Assembly: GCA_963920665.1 (NCBI GenBank)
Contig: OY987267.1
Location: 12,896,001 to 12,960,000 of the forward strand
DNA: 64,000 nucleotides
From: Straminergon stramineum
Lineage: Eukaryota; Streptophyta; Bryopsida; Hypnales; Calliergonaceae
Reading direction: 5' to 3'
Position 1 is the stretch's first letter. Each line of letters begins with the position of its first letter. Under the pieces are notes generated by a model. The model was not told where the DNA came from and ran no database searches. It was given only the letters and a program-made list of their open reading frames with translations. The translations under genes and the position numbers were made by a program. This document shows, in pieces, positions 26,868 through 38,427 of the stretch.

Positions 26868-29800
26868 GATGTCGTACGTGTAGCGTGCGGTAAATACCAT
26901 TTACAACACCCAAACGTGTAAACTAACTCGAAATATCGTCCCAGGGGATTCTAGTATGTTGTTGCAAGCCTCGATTATTCGTTCTACCAACGTAAGCTCT
27001 TTCTTTCCAGAATCTAATCTGGATTCACTCTCTTTCCGGATTCCGGATCCGTCTCTTCACTCACAAACACTGGTTTTGGGTACCTCTGTTTTACCCTCAG
27101 AGGGTCCACCTTTAATTGTATAGAGGGGTAGGGACTCACCACTCATATTTCTCACTCTCTCTTCTCTCTCAAAACTACACAACATGTACTTAGACCAAAT
27201 GTTGCACTAGATCGACCGGAAACACTCTCACAACCTTCCAAATGGCCAATCCGGAAAGTAGGTCACACAGATCTGTAACAAGCCTTCTCTACTACAACGA
27301 CAGACCAACAGAAACTGGAACTAAGGTAAGGATTGTAAGTCGTTTGCTAAACTGATCCTAGGGTTTGGCTGACCTTCCGGTAAGTAATATGGGGTTTCTT
27401 CCACTGGTGGTTGCTTATCTCCACACGGAACCCTCCCTGGTATTCCGAATCTGCACCTACACCACTCCTAATCGGATTTCCGTTCCAAGAGTTTAAAGAT
27501 ACATGCTCAAGACCAAATTCACTAGTCTAGACTACGGAACAGACGTTCCTCAATACTCAGACCCGAGTCCCCTCAAATCCGGATTCCTCCTTTCCTCCTC
27601 CTCAATTACACTTCACACACTCACTAGGAAACACAAGGAAGCTGGATATACAACAGATCAATCCCTGAGGGTCCACTTGGTGGCTCAGATTAAAATAAGG
27701 ATGACAAAATACAAACTATGAAGCTAGGATGGAATGAGAGGCAACCAACCTGCCTCACACTTAAAACCACAAAAACATTCAAAGCCAAAAAGGCCAAAAA
27801 GGCACTCGGAAATCTAGGTGACCACTCACAGACTTCCCGAGAAATCCGGGAAAGTGAGATCCTACAAATCCGGAACCCGGTCCCACACCTAGAAATCCGG
27901 ATCCGGTTCAAAATCAAAATCCTATCTGCCTAAGAAAGCTCCTAACTACTTCGCCTTCCACGCTTTCTTCTGGCTGCTCCCGCCTTGACTCGCTAGTGTT
28001 CGTAGAGATGCCCTTGGAGTTGCCTTCGGGGTCGCCTTGATGGGGGTCATCCGCAATGCTACCCGGGTTTGTATCTTCCGGATTTTCGGAGGAGAGTAGT
28101 CGGCTTCTTCCTCGTCGTCGTCCTCCGATCCGGTCCGGTATTCTTCCTCCTCAGATTTCTCAATCTGAGTTATCTCCCTCTCATTCTCCTCGCTTGGAGA
28201 CGTCTCATCCAACACGATGGGCTCGATCTCCTTCCTAGGTTGTTGCTCCTCCACCATATGCTCGAATTCCTCCGGATGAGACCGAGCCGGATTCAACAAC
28301 CCCCCGATCCGTTCTATGAGTTGGCCACGGGCTTGGGTGTGCGGTGTCGGCAACGGCTCCTTTTCCAGAAGGTTGAAGACTGGGACGGGTGGAGAAACCG
28401 TAATCTTGGGAGACGCCAACTCTCGTCTTGTATCCGGCTGCGTGCTTGGCTCGGGTGTTGACTTCACGCTTCCCTGGATTGTCTTCTCCAGCTGCTTGGA
28501 GAAAGGTTCCGTGGAGTACCGGAGACTCTCCTGCGAAACTTCTGGTTTTGAAGGTAGCGGCGTTGAGGTGGTGAGCTTGACGGGTGTCTCCGTGTCGAAA
28601 TGGATCTTCGGAAAGTTGGAGAAGTCCATTACCCGGTCGGGGTCGATCCGCCCAAGCAACTGCCTCATCTCCTTCAGTGTGAGCTCCATCCTTGAGGAGA
28701 AGTCCACGAGTATCTAGATGACCTTGGATCCAGTGAGGTGCCCTTCCTTGGTCAACCGGCTCTGGGTTAGAGCCGCCTTCATCACCATATCAGCCGGCTT
28801 GTCTACCAAGCCGGATAAATTCTTCAACAGCTGGAGGGCTTCCTTCTCCCTTTGCTTCGCTGCAGCCATCTCGCCTTGCGCCCAGCTGAGTCTCGCCTGA
28901 AGATCCGCTTTCTCCTTCTCCAGCGCGATGATCTACTTGTCCTTCCGCTCGAGGACTTCCGGATTTGGAAGTTTCTTCAACGTGTCAAGGATGTCTTCGG
29001 GATCCACCTTCAGCTCCCGACTAATCCACCTGAGCAGATCCGTGAGGCTCTCGTGGTACTCTTGCGCTTGGAGTACCCAGTTGAATCCGGTCTTGAAGAA
29101 GCCGGATATGCTTCCTTCCTCCTCTTCGGAGATCTTTTACTGAGCCGGAAGCTTTCCCCAGGATGTCGAATCCGTCGACTTCCAGTGCCTTCGCTCCAAG
29201 GGTTGCTTGTCCTCTTCCGGATCCTCCTCCTCTTCCACCGGCGGCTGCTCCGCTGTCACTTCTTCCGTCAGGCCGTATTGGAGGATGGTCGCTCCGGTGT
29301 TGTACTCCACCATTTCCGCATCGTTGAGCAACTCCGCATGGTGATACAGGTGGAAAAGATATGGCCCTATGGGGCTTGTCTTTCCCTTCCCTACGTTGGC
29401 GACAAGTTTGGCGACTACGGATGCAATCACCTTGCCCCAACTCACGGGTCTACCCTCAAAAGCACCAAATATGGTGTTTGCTACCGTAACTGTAACCCGG
29501 GTAGGCTTTTCCGGATACAGGATAGGGATCAAGAACTCTAGGACATGCCTATGTCATGGCTCTAGGCAATCACTAATCGCATACCCCTCCTTAGAATGGG
29601 CAGCGTTCTTGAACTTCCCGACCGTAAACTTGTCTGTCCGGGACGCTAAACCGGATCCCTTCTTTGGAAATCCGTAAACCCTAGCCCAGACTTCATCAGT
29701 CCAAGTTTGAGGCCTTCCTCTCACCGTCAACTCATACTGGTTGGAAGCACCTACTATCAACTCTTGGATCATCCGGTCGTTCTTTACAGTCCACGGCCGC

Positions 29801-30240
29801 ATGAACAGACCGACACACCCTATCTCACTGAGGTCATCCTCTAGCTGGGATCTGTCTCTTAGCCTTTCCGGAATGGTTGGACAAACCATCCGGCCGGTGA
29901 CCAAAGTCTTCCGGATATCTCCCTCCGCCATCTCAAACCACTCTAAAATCTGAACACGCTCTCACCTCTCACCTGAGCACTAACTCACCACTCTTTCACT
30001 CAGCTATGCGCGCACAAAACAGTTGTAGGAAAAGAGGAAGAGGAAATGGCCGTGGCGGGGTTAAGTACCCGTCAAAATACCGACCGTTCCTAAAGCGGAC
30101 CGTTCACCCGTAACAGGTCCCCATTTCTAGACCGGAAGTCTAGACAGTAGGCTATCGCTATCCGGGTTTCCGGAATCCGGATCCGTCTTGGGTTCCGTTA
30201 CGGCTTACCTGGAGCATTCGTTCAGTGTTAGGGAGATGTT
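26868..30240 (-). mobile_element. GC-rich retroelement-like insertion
   Basis: Composition changes sharply at both ends, from AT-rich flanks to about half GC with many CCGGA words. The insert carries one long minus-strand frame (27946-29931). Downstream of that frame (26868-27940, minus strand) is about 1 kb of non-coding sequence that would be the 3' terminal region; upstream are about 300 bases of leader. The outer left end, read on the minus strand, has the motif GTTTACACGTTTGGGTG, which I associate from memory with LTR ends of plant elements. I found no matching LTR on the right and no target duplication, so it may be a truncated or non-autonomous copy. Confidence 0.55.
27946..29931 (-). 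pseudogene. Element ORF with four in-frame stops, transposon-domain plus coiled coil
   Basis: Starting at an ATG (29929-29931), one minus-strand frame reads for 661 codons to a TAG at 27946. It is interrupted by TGA 29554-29556, TAA 29137-29139, TAG 28933-28935 and TAG 28714-28716, with no frameshift; each is one C-to-T change from CGA, CAA or CAG. The N-terminal 220 codons form a globular domain whose motif (ELTVRGRPQTWTDEVWARV, then GFPKKG) parallels the N-terminal domain of the 17.8-kb ORF. Next comes an acidic linker (EEEEDPEED), a coiled coil (LEKEKADLQARLSWAQGEM) and a long disordered Ser/Pro/Glu-rich tail with a basic end (KKAWKAK). No enzyme motif is present. It is likely an accessory or gag-like protein of a plant LTR element, now inactivated. 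The many plus-strand frames opposite it are shadows. Confidence 0.65.
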
Positions 30241-31254
30241 TAGGCTAAGAGGGCTCTAATCCTTTTTGTCTATTAAGAATTTTGAAAAATTCTATATACT
30301 TATACACCCTTAAATACTAACATGGTGACTTCTAAGATTATGGCTTGCGACAACAGATTTAAACTCTAATTTTTTCCTATGTTCTAATCCTACTCTTTTG
30401 CTCTCTTTGGATGAGTTTAACACTTTTCATCCAATTTTAGTACTAAATTTCAACCACTCATAACTCATTTATTTCAACTTGGATTTTTTCATATCTTATG
30501 TTTTTGGAAATCTCTCAACCTTTCTTTTGTGATTCTAAACTCAATTTTATATTGTCATCTTCTTTCTTTACTCTTGGCCTCAGTTTTAAATAAACATTAA
30601 CACAAAGAAATGGCCAACTTAGCTCAACTTCTACCAATAAGGCCAAATGTCTTTAAAATAGTATAAGAAGATTCAAAGCTTCGCCGTATTTGAGATTTTC
30701 TCTAAAATTCTATTACTTCTAAAAACTTCTAAAGTCAAAACTTCACCATTCCGAATGGGACAAACAAAATACTATGAAAAACTCAACTCTCTCTACAAAT
30801 TAGAAGAAGACACATCCATGCTTGCTAGTACAAAATACAACTACAAATTAATACAAAATTCAACAACACTTGTTAGTACAACTATGAATTAGTACAAATA
30901 GAAATTTGATGCAATTTTGTTAGTACAACCACATAAAACTCTAAAGACCTCTACAAAGTTCTATCACCAAGATACAAAGTAGGTTTTTCTTTGTAATTAA
31001 TACAAAATAACAAGAAAAATCACAGTAAGTTAACCCAAAATTTGCACAAAACATAACAAGTTAGCCCCAAATCAACAAAAACTTATACAAATATGTGCTA
31101 GTAAGATTTGAAAGGACCTCTCAATCCCTTCAAAGCTTGCACAATTGTTAACAAACGAGCTTTCCATGCTCCCAAAACACCATGTTTACAACTTTGGCTC
31201 AAAAATGGCCCAAAACTCCAAATTATTTAAGCAACATGTACAAAGCCAAAATTT
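30241..31254. other. AT-rich DNA, repeat remnants
   Basis: Non-coding. It contains a GGATGAGTTT...TTTCATCC block near 30408 that resembles the hairpin repeat family. Short motifs suggest diverged continuation of the inverted repeat that starts at 31255, but the match is too weak to delimit. No gene seen. Confidence 0.45.
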
Positions 31255-32570
31255 AACAAAAAAGAGGTGATTTGAGGGAAGAATGAGTGCGCTAATATAC
31301 TCTTTCAAGGGAACCCACCTCCTTTGATTTCAACATGGTAAACTTATTAATTAGGATTTTTATCCTAATTTACCAATTTTGACTTTTTACATTGGTATAT
31401 TTTCTAACTTTTGGAGATTAACTTCGAATCACAAATGGATTGCCCCATTGATTTCAAAAGGCCATTTTTAATCCTATGAGACTCTCGCCCCTTTTTCTAA
31501 CTTCAAAATTTCAACGAAACCTAGTGCCAACTTAACATCTAAAGGGTTAAAAGCCTAACTTTTGGAGTTTGACTTTTTTGAGAATAGTAACTACCCTAGG
31601 TTGTTCAAGAGGTATGTAGGAGTAATAAAAGACTTATCTTTGACCTCATTCCAATTACGTATGCTCCCAATTCATTAGTCAATTCTATCGTAATCATCAA
31701 ATTTTGCTAATTGTTGAGAAATTTTGCCACTTCAGGTCCTTCTGACTATTGGAATGACTTGAAACTTGTTGAAGCGTCTTATTATCATAAAGAAAGCTAT
31801 TTTAATTTTTAGTGAGATTTTACCACCACTTGAGTAATTTTTACGAATTTTTCGTTGGAGATTTAAGCGGTTGATTGTTCGGAAAGGCATCTTTTGAGCA
31901 TTAGAAAATTCCAAATTTTTTTGTGAAACCTCTTATGGAATTCCTCAAAAGATTTATGAGACCATCTCTGGACTCTACATAGTTATCAAAGGTGAATAAA
32001 ATCCCACACCAACCTTTAATTACCGGGTTCCAAGGAATCTTTCACACACGGAGGAATCTTAAAAAGGGACTTCACCATTGGATTCCTAGTGTGATTTCTA
32101 TCTTTAAACATCATCCTTCAGTTGTAGGTTTCTTCCATTGGTTTGTTGTGAGTTTTTTCAACTTGCAAACTAATAATTGGAGTTTCTACAAAAAGTGAAA
32201 ATTTGAATGAGAATTTGAAATCTATTCATGGAACTAGACTCTAGGGTTCTCACCAAGTTCTCATAGATCAATTTCAATCTTTTACTATCACATGCATGGT
32301 CGGTTGAACCATTTGGGCAATTCTACTAAAGGTTGTTAAATTCTACGATTTTATGGTCTCTAACCTAATCACAAGTGGGATTTGAATCTAATTAGTAAAA
32401 AACACTCAAAATGTGACCAAATACTATATTGGCATGTAAGACACCTATTGGGATTTTATACTCTTTTGGGGGCTTTTTGTACTATTTTCTACACTTATTT
32501 CTACAAAAAAAATCCAAAAAGATTAAAAAAAGTCTCCAGTAACGAAATAGGAGCTCACACCACCTCATCT
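31255..32570 (-). repeat. Diverged repeat, copy B of the inverted pair
   Basis: The reverse complement of this segment matches 5285-6590 over most of its length (see that entry). The short frames at 31732-31914, 31992-32198 and 32382-32588 fall in this repeat and have no recognisable content. Confidence 0.6.
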
Positions 32571-33685
32571 TCCATACCAACTACTTAAATAAATGAATTT
32601 AACACCCTAAAATGTCACATAAAACACATTTCATCCATTGATCATCTCCATTTTTCTTACAACTCTATCTATATTCCCTAAGTGGAATTTAAATCCTTTT
32701 AAAAAATACAAATAAAAGTAAAAATAGCTTCACCTTTCATTTCAACAAATTCAAATATAAGACCTAAATTTCAAAAATATCTAAATCTCTAAATAAAAGA
32801 ATGAAAATCAAATAGTTATTTAACCCCTGAAGGACCATTGTTTCTTTGGAGGACAAATGGAATATTAGATAGATACCTACAGTCTCAATTTTTAACTTGA
32901 ATTTTTGAAACTTTTTAAGGAAATAGAAAAATTGATTAGTTTTGCAAGAATATAAATATTTTTTTCATTCAGTGCCCAAGAAGGAAAGTTTTGCCTAAAT
33001 AAGCTTAAAACATGGGAGAAAAGGCAACCAATAAAAATTCAAAAATTATAATTATAATTTAAGAAAAAATTTCCTTGTAGATTATATTTTTTTTCTACAT
33101 GAAAAGCTTTGATTCATTCCATTTGGATTTGTTATGAGAAAGTTATGGACAATCTTATTTTTTCGGCAATTAGAGCATCTTCTTGAAAAAATAACTTGTA
33201 GGATTCATTTCTAAATGCAATTTTTACAATTTTGAAGAAAAAGAGGTCCACATGGTTTAATTTGTTAGCTAAAACAATCTAACCATTGGGATTAGTGCAT
33301 TTTAATTCCATCTTAAAGATATTAATAATTTAGATTTTCCCTCTATTTTGTACCTATTTGTACTTAAAAAAATTTAAAGAATAAGAATGAATTGTTTTAT
33401 AATTTCCTTTTTTTAATAGACTCTCAATTAATTTTACTACACAAACTAGAAAAGAGTGCAAATTTTTCAACAAATTTTATTGAATTTAGACAATGGATGT
33501 AAATATTTATGGCACTTTGAATTGGACTTCTAAACTAGTTGAAGACACTTGTGGTCCCTTGGGGTGCTTAGGGATTAAGATAGAAATTCTAGAGTATGGA
33601 TTTTATTTTCAAATTTTCAAAGTAGTATAATTTGTGATCTTGATTGGAGTGACAAACTATCTACATCCAAAATTAAACAAATTAT
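32571..33685. other. AT-rich DNA without genes
   Basis: About 1.1 kb of AT-rich sequence with no open frame of note, no repeat that I could pair, and no structured RNA candidate. Confidence 0.55.
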
Positions 33686-33992
33686 CACTAGAAGAAAACT
33701 ATGTTGAACTTGTCAAAAACTATGTTTTACTCAATAGAAAGTGTGGGCTAGATTTTGTTGAGATCTCCCTTCATAACCCAAAATTTGTATTCTAACACAA
33801 AATTCTATGTTTCACTTGTCAAATTTTGTGTTGAAATGTTGAAGTGTAGAATTTTGTGTTATGAAGGGAGAACTCAACAAAATCTAGCCCACACTTTCCT
33901 GTTCAATACATCATAGTTTATGTCAAATAAAATACAGTTTTTGACAAGTTCAATGCAGTTTTTGACAAGTTAAACACAATTTTCTTCTAGTG
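33686..33992. mobile_element. CACTA-type MITE, 307 bp, TAT target duplication
   Basis: The element starts CACTAGAAGAAAA and ends TTTTCTTCTAGTG, a terminal inverted repeat typical of CACTA (CMC/EnSpm) DNA transposons. It is flanked on both sides by TAT, the 3-bp duplication this superfamily makes. The interior is also a long imperfect palindrome: AGTGTGGGCTAGATTTTGTT near 33740 pairs with its complement near 33890. It has no coding capacity, so it would have depended on a transposase supplied in trans. The transcript could fold into a hairpin. Confidence 0.9.
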
Positions 33993-34489
33993 TATGGATG
34001 TAACATAATTGGTTCATCCAAATGCATGGACATTCACCTAAAAACAATGAAATCATCCTACTTTGAATTTTTTATGAAATATTGTGCAAATTTTGCAAAA
34101 CTGTATTATAGAGAATGTCCTAATTTTTTTAAGTTCCATATTTGTCTAAAATTCACTACAAAAAAATCCCTATACTAAAATAAAAGCACTCATTCTAACC
34201 TTGCACCCTACAACAATCTTGAAAGTATGTTGAGATAAGTAGTCCAAAACAATCCAAAATTTACAAATTGCATATATGAATGCAAAAGTCAATTGAACTT
34301 CAAAAGTTTATAGTTTATTCATGCAAATTCAAAAAATTACTGGATTTTTTTAGAAAAATTATGATTTTTAATTTTTCAGATATAAAAAAAAATGACAAGT
34401 TTTCATTTCATCCCAAAATATGTGAAATTAACTCAAAATATATGGAATTAACTTAAGAGGTGGTTATAGGTGCTTCTACCTTACCTTAC
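33993..34489. other. AT-rich spacer upstream of the PDV2 island
   Basis: Non-coding AT-rich DNA; composition turns GC-rich at about 34480, marking the start of the gene island. The 62-codon frame at 33990-34178 has no recognisable content. Confidence 0.5.
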
Positions 34490-35061
34490 TTTACCTTCGT
34501 CTTCTCTCCCTCATGTGAGACACATTGCCCACTCCGCACGTGAGCGCCATTGTGACTTTCTTCTTCTCAGTTCTATCGCCTCCGTCGCTTTGTCTTCACC
34601 AATGACTGTTTGTGGAGCTCCACCGCCATCGAACGGCGCCCGCCACTCCATACCCCGTTGGATCGCCCGCCTTTTCGCCATAGCCTTTCCCCTATCTTCT
34701 GGAATCTGGATTGCGCTCACTTGTGCGCGCTCACTTTGACAGCGAATTTCGTATCTTCACACGCGTGATCGACTGCGGTATGGCGGATTTTCTTGCCGCG
34801 CCTCAATTGCCACAACTGTTTGGTGCGTGCGTCCTTCTGCTTTCTTTTTTTCATTTTTTTCGGAGGCGGTTGTTGTTGGACATGATTACGGGACTGGTGA
34901 GGAAGGCAGGAGAGGAGAGGGGGAAGGGCCGCGCGTTTGACATTGGATGCGTTTTGTTGTGGAAGTAGGTGGGAGTGGAGCGTTGCGCTGTTCTTGATGG
35001 TGTGATTGAGGAGTTGCGGGGGACGGTTCTTGGTTGCGAGGTCTGGTTGTTTGGTGTGGCG
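34490..35061 (+). promoter_or_regulatory. GC-rich promoter and 5'-UTR region of the PDV2 gene
   Basis: A GC-rich island begins about 570 bases before the PDV2 start codon. It contains a CACGTG G-box core at 34537-34542, a common plant bZIP/bHLH site, whose use here is only a possibility. The frame of exon 1 stays open upstream of the ATG as far as 34969 but has no earlier ATG, so the upstream part is treated as 5'-UTR. Frames on the opposite strand (34511-34720, 34717-35132) are by-products of the GC-rich composition. Confidence 0.5.
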
Positions 35062-36988
35062 ATGGAGGCGGATGAAATCCGTGTGGTGCTGGCGAGGGCA
35101 TCGGAGCTCCACGCCAAGATTAGTGAAGCCATTGAGAGGGCGTTGAAGTCGGAGTTTTTGCAGAGTGCGAGCAGCCGGAGTAGTATTGATTCGATTTTTT
35201 CAGATGGAGAGGAGATGAATGGCTTTGACCGGTTCGACCGAGGTTATGGGAAGGTCGCTGGTGATGGCAATGTGGAGGCCAGGACCTTAGGTTTGATTCG
35301 CGATGCATTGGAAACACTTGAAGAACAGCTTGAAGCTTTGCAGGTTGGCTGCTCGAGCCTTCTCTCTTCTTTTCGTTTGCATGCTGGTGTTCTTTGAGTC
35401 GTCTCCTGGTCAGCTGGATACTGTGAACGTGTTTCCTTATTTGGTTGGCGTGAAAGTGCTGTTTTTGAATTTTTTCTTTTTTCATGATTTTTTCTTCTCC
35501 TTTTTCGGTAGCTTTCTTATTTTAATCTTCAAGCAAAAGAGATCACTCCAGAAACAGAGCAATCACAATGCAACTTGAAAGGCAAAAACTTTTTTCGGTA
35601 GTTTTAGGGCCACCGTTTTGGTCCTCTGGTGGTATGAGCGTGTGTCTTTCGGAGTCACGGCATAATTGGATTGACCGCGGACTGTTGTATGCCTTGCTGA
35701 GCCGTATTTCCAATTGAGAAAGTAAGTTTTTAGAACTAATCTTTCAATTTATAAGTTCTTGGAGGTGTCAAAGGTCCATAAGTTTAGGGACTCAATCAGT
35801 CGCGTCTCCATCTTTGTGGGAGCAAGATAGTCTTTGAATACGGCATTTACTTTGTGATGGAGGTTATTTGCTGACAGTTCAAAGCTTAGACATTCTGTTT
35901 GTTTGTTGGATCAAGATTGGATTAGCGGAGATATAGAAGAAATAACCTCTCTATATCCGCTTGGAAGAGCAGCATGATTTGTGATCGAAATTCAGTCGCC
36001 GCTGGCAGGAGCTCGACCTTTAACAAGGTTTCATGGTGTTATAGGTTTCATTTAGCCGTAATGTTTAGCCGCATGCACGATCAAATCGTCAATAGCAATC
36101 ATAACTACTCTAACCTTCTTTAAGAAGCACCAGAATGAGATCGATATTCGTGCAATTAAGCAGTGTAGAGATCTTTGATTAACGACTCTTTAACCGAAGT
36201 CTTACTAAAATTTATCCATTCTTGCTTCCCAGTCAATGCAAAATCACCAGAGAGCCGAAAAAGATGCAGTACTCGCAGAGCTTGAGGAAAGTCGTCACTT
36301 ACTCCTCCTGAAGTTGAAGAATCATCGTGGGCGTGAATGGGAAGTTGTCCAAGAAGCCTTAGCGTTTGCAGGTGAGCCAGTAGAAGAAAGAGACGATCTA
36401 CTGCTACCCCCGTACCCCAGATCAGTTGTGGATGTTTCCATGGCAATGGACGACCAATCCCCGAGACATCTCTCTCGATCAATCTCATTACCGAGAGGTC
36501 AACCTGTTAAAAGGGTTTCACCTTCGGAAGAAAACATACAGGTGGACGAGGAAGCATTTAGAAATAAGGATATTTCTCAAGGAGCGAAAGGTAAACAGGA
36601 TTATCAAGAGCAAGGAACCACTCCGGAGCATAAAGGGGGCATCGTTTTTATGGGAGGATTAATGAAAGGTGTGAGTGGGAGGGTTGGGAATGCACTTGTT
36701 CATGCTGCGAAGGCCGTTTTCGTAGTGGCGAGTGTTGTCGCCTTCCTAGCTGTCACGGAGCATAACCATAGACGAGTAGAGCAGAAGCCGCGTCCAGTGC
36801 CTTCAGCAGTAAAGCCCGTGTTTGTACCTGAAAGTCGGTCTAGACCACCATCACCTCTGAAATGCTCTCCTGGCAAGAAGCTGATAGTTTTGGAGGATGG
36901 AAGCGCAAAGTGTGTGGTGAAAGAGCGATTTGAGCTACCCTTCCCCAGGGAAATGAAGGATCCTGACGTTCTCTATGGCAGAGGTTAA
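35062..36988 (+). CDS. PDV2: Plastid division protein PDV2
   Basis: Two exons, 35062-35343 and 36233-36985 plus stop TAA 36986-36988; the intron is GT-AG, phase 0, 889 bp. The product is 345 residues (Arabidopsis PDV2, from memory, about 307). PDV2 sits in the chloroplast outer envelope and recruits the dynamin ARC5/DRP5B to the division ring, linked through ARC6 in the intermembrane space. Visible features: N-terminal cytosolic coiled coil (VLARASELHAKISEAIERAL at residues 8-27, IRDALETLEEQLEALQ before the splice, then EKDAVLAELEESR); the family signature AFAGEPVEERDDLLLPPYP (138-156); one membrane segment at about 249-268; the conserved tail CSPGKKL...AKCVVKER (from 305), and a terminal Gly, known to matter for ARC6 binding. 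The ATG begins the MEADEIRVVLARA block that matches the family start. An acidic, Ser-rich stretch at about 28-75 accounts for part of the extra length. It converges with the Sec14-like gene, 1.44 kb away. Confidence 0.92.
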
Positions 36989-38427
36989 TAGGCTTCGATA
37001 TGTTCCTGCTGAAAAAACTAGGATTTAGAACATACTGACTACTGTAGCTTTGTAAATTGTGTAACAAAAATCCGGTACTAAAATTTTTTTCCCCCAGTGA
37101 GCATGAATACTGCCGATGATACTTTTACTTTCGTTTCCCAAATTGACTCGCGATCGCTCCACCATCCATTTTCTGTCCTTAATGCTACAAACATATACTG
37201 TAGATGGTATAGAAGCCTAATTGCCCCTGTTCAATCAATTTGACAACTAGAAATCGCAGTTGAGATGGGCAACTGCTAGTTCTTTCTTATTTTGGCCTTG
37301 GCAAATGCAAGAGAAAATGATGAATGATAATAACTTTTTTGGAAACTTTTGAAAATTAGGAAGGAATATAAGATTATCAAACATAAGTTCCTTTCAATGA
37401 CATCGAATTGTCATGATGTGAAATCTGAAAAATATCTCACTGGCTTCCCCTGATGTATTGTGCATTGTGCATATCAGTACGTGGCAAGATAGGCAGATGA
37501 AGCCGAGGTGAACAAGTGGAGTAGGATTGACTTGTCACAGTAATCTCAAGTGCTGATTTTCAGAATGTCACGCTTTCTACTCTTTAAAATAGTTGTGTTA
37601 AAAGTGCGTTTTTAATCCAAATTAGGGGTATGATATACCATAGGAAACCTCTCAACAGTACCTTTCCATTGGTATACTATGATTCCAATTTGGTGTTGAA
37701 CTGCAATGTTCAGTACCAAGTACTGCGGATCACAAAATAAACGTGACGTTTCTACCTTTATAAAAGTTTTCAGTCAATCAACAAATTCAGCTACGTTCTC
37801 AGTTAACGAAACTCTTTGAAACATGTACCCCCTAATGTCATGCCGATGAATTTCGATAATTGTTCCTTCGCCGACAAATCACACTCGGATCGATGAAGGC
37901 TTTATCGTCTAGAGCATTTGGCCGACTTTGCTAGCACATAAAAGTAGGGCCTAACTGCATTAATCTGCATTGCCTACAATGAAGCCTATGGATGCTGCAA
38001 CCGATGAGGTCAGTCCTCACGGCGCTTGAGAATAACCATCAGATGTGCTCACCCTCTCTAACGACACGGCCGCAGGGACAAACGCATTTAGAACTCGAAA
38101 TGGGGCAAACGCTGTCCAATCAAATCTGTAAAGTCCAAAGTCCAAGAGGAATTTGCAATTTCAGAGTGTCGTTAAAGAGGTATGGGTGCAAGGTATGAGT
38201 TCCCATTATCATCAGTTCTGAACATTCATGGCCATTTTATGCGTAGTTCTCAATTGCCATGATGAAAGCTTCTTTCAATTATTCTTTATTTCAAATGATA
38301 GCACGTTCTGGCACCGTGCAGCCTAAAACAATGAACTATGGCAAGCAACAGCATCTGCATAGCCTCTACATAAAAAACACGAGAAGCTCAATAATCTGAC
38401 ACGTAAGCTGCCACACGAGCAGCATTA
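36989..38427. other. Intergenic region between convergent genes
   Basis: Holds the 3'-UTRs of PDV2 (left) and of the Sec14-like gene (right). A minus-strand AATAAA lies at 38285-38290, about 140 bases past the Sec14-like stop. No separate gene is visible; the short frame at 37992-38198 has no motif. Confidence 0.55.

Noticed and set aside
28852..29541. Plus-strand 229-codon frame opposite the minus-strand element ORF
   Set aside because: The minus-strand frame gives a coherent domain plan; the plus-strand reading is low-complexity Leu/Arg/Ser and is a by-product.
1..34000. tRNA, snoRNA or other structured RNA genes
   Set aside because: No tRNA-like A/B boxes with cloverleaf pairing, and no hairpin outside the MITEs and repeat family, was convincing by eye.
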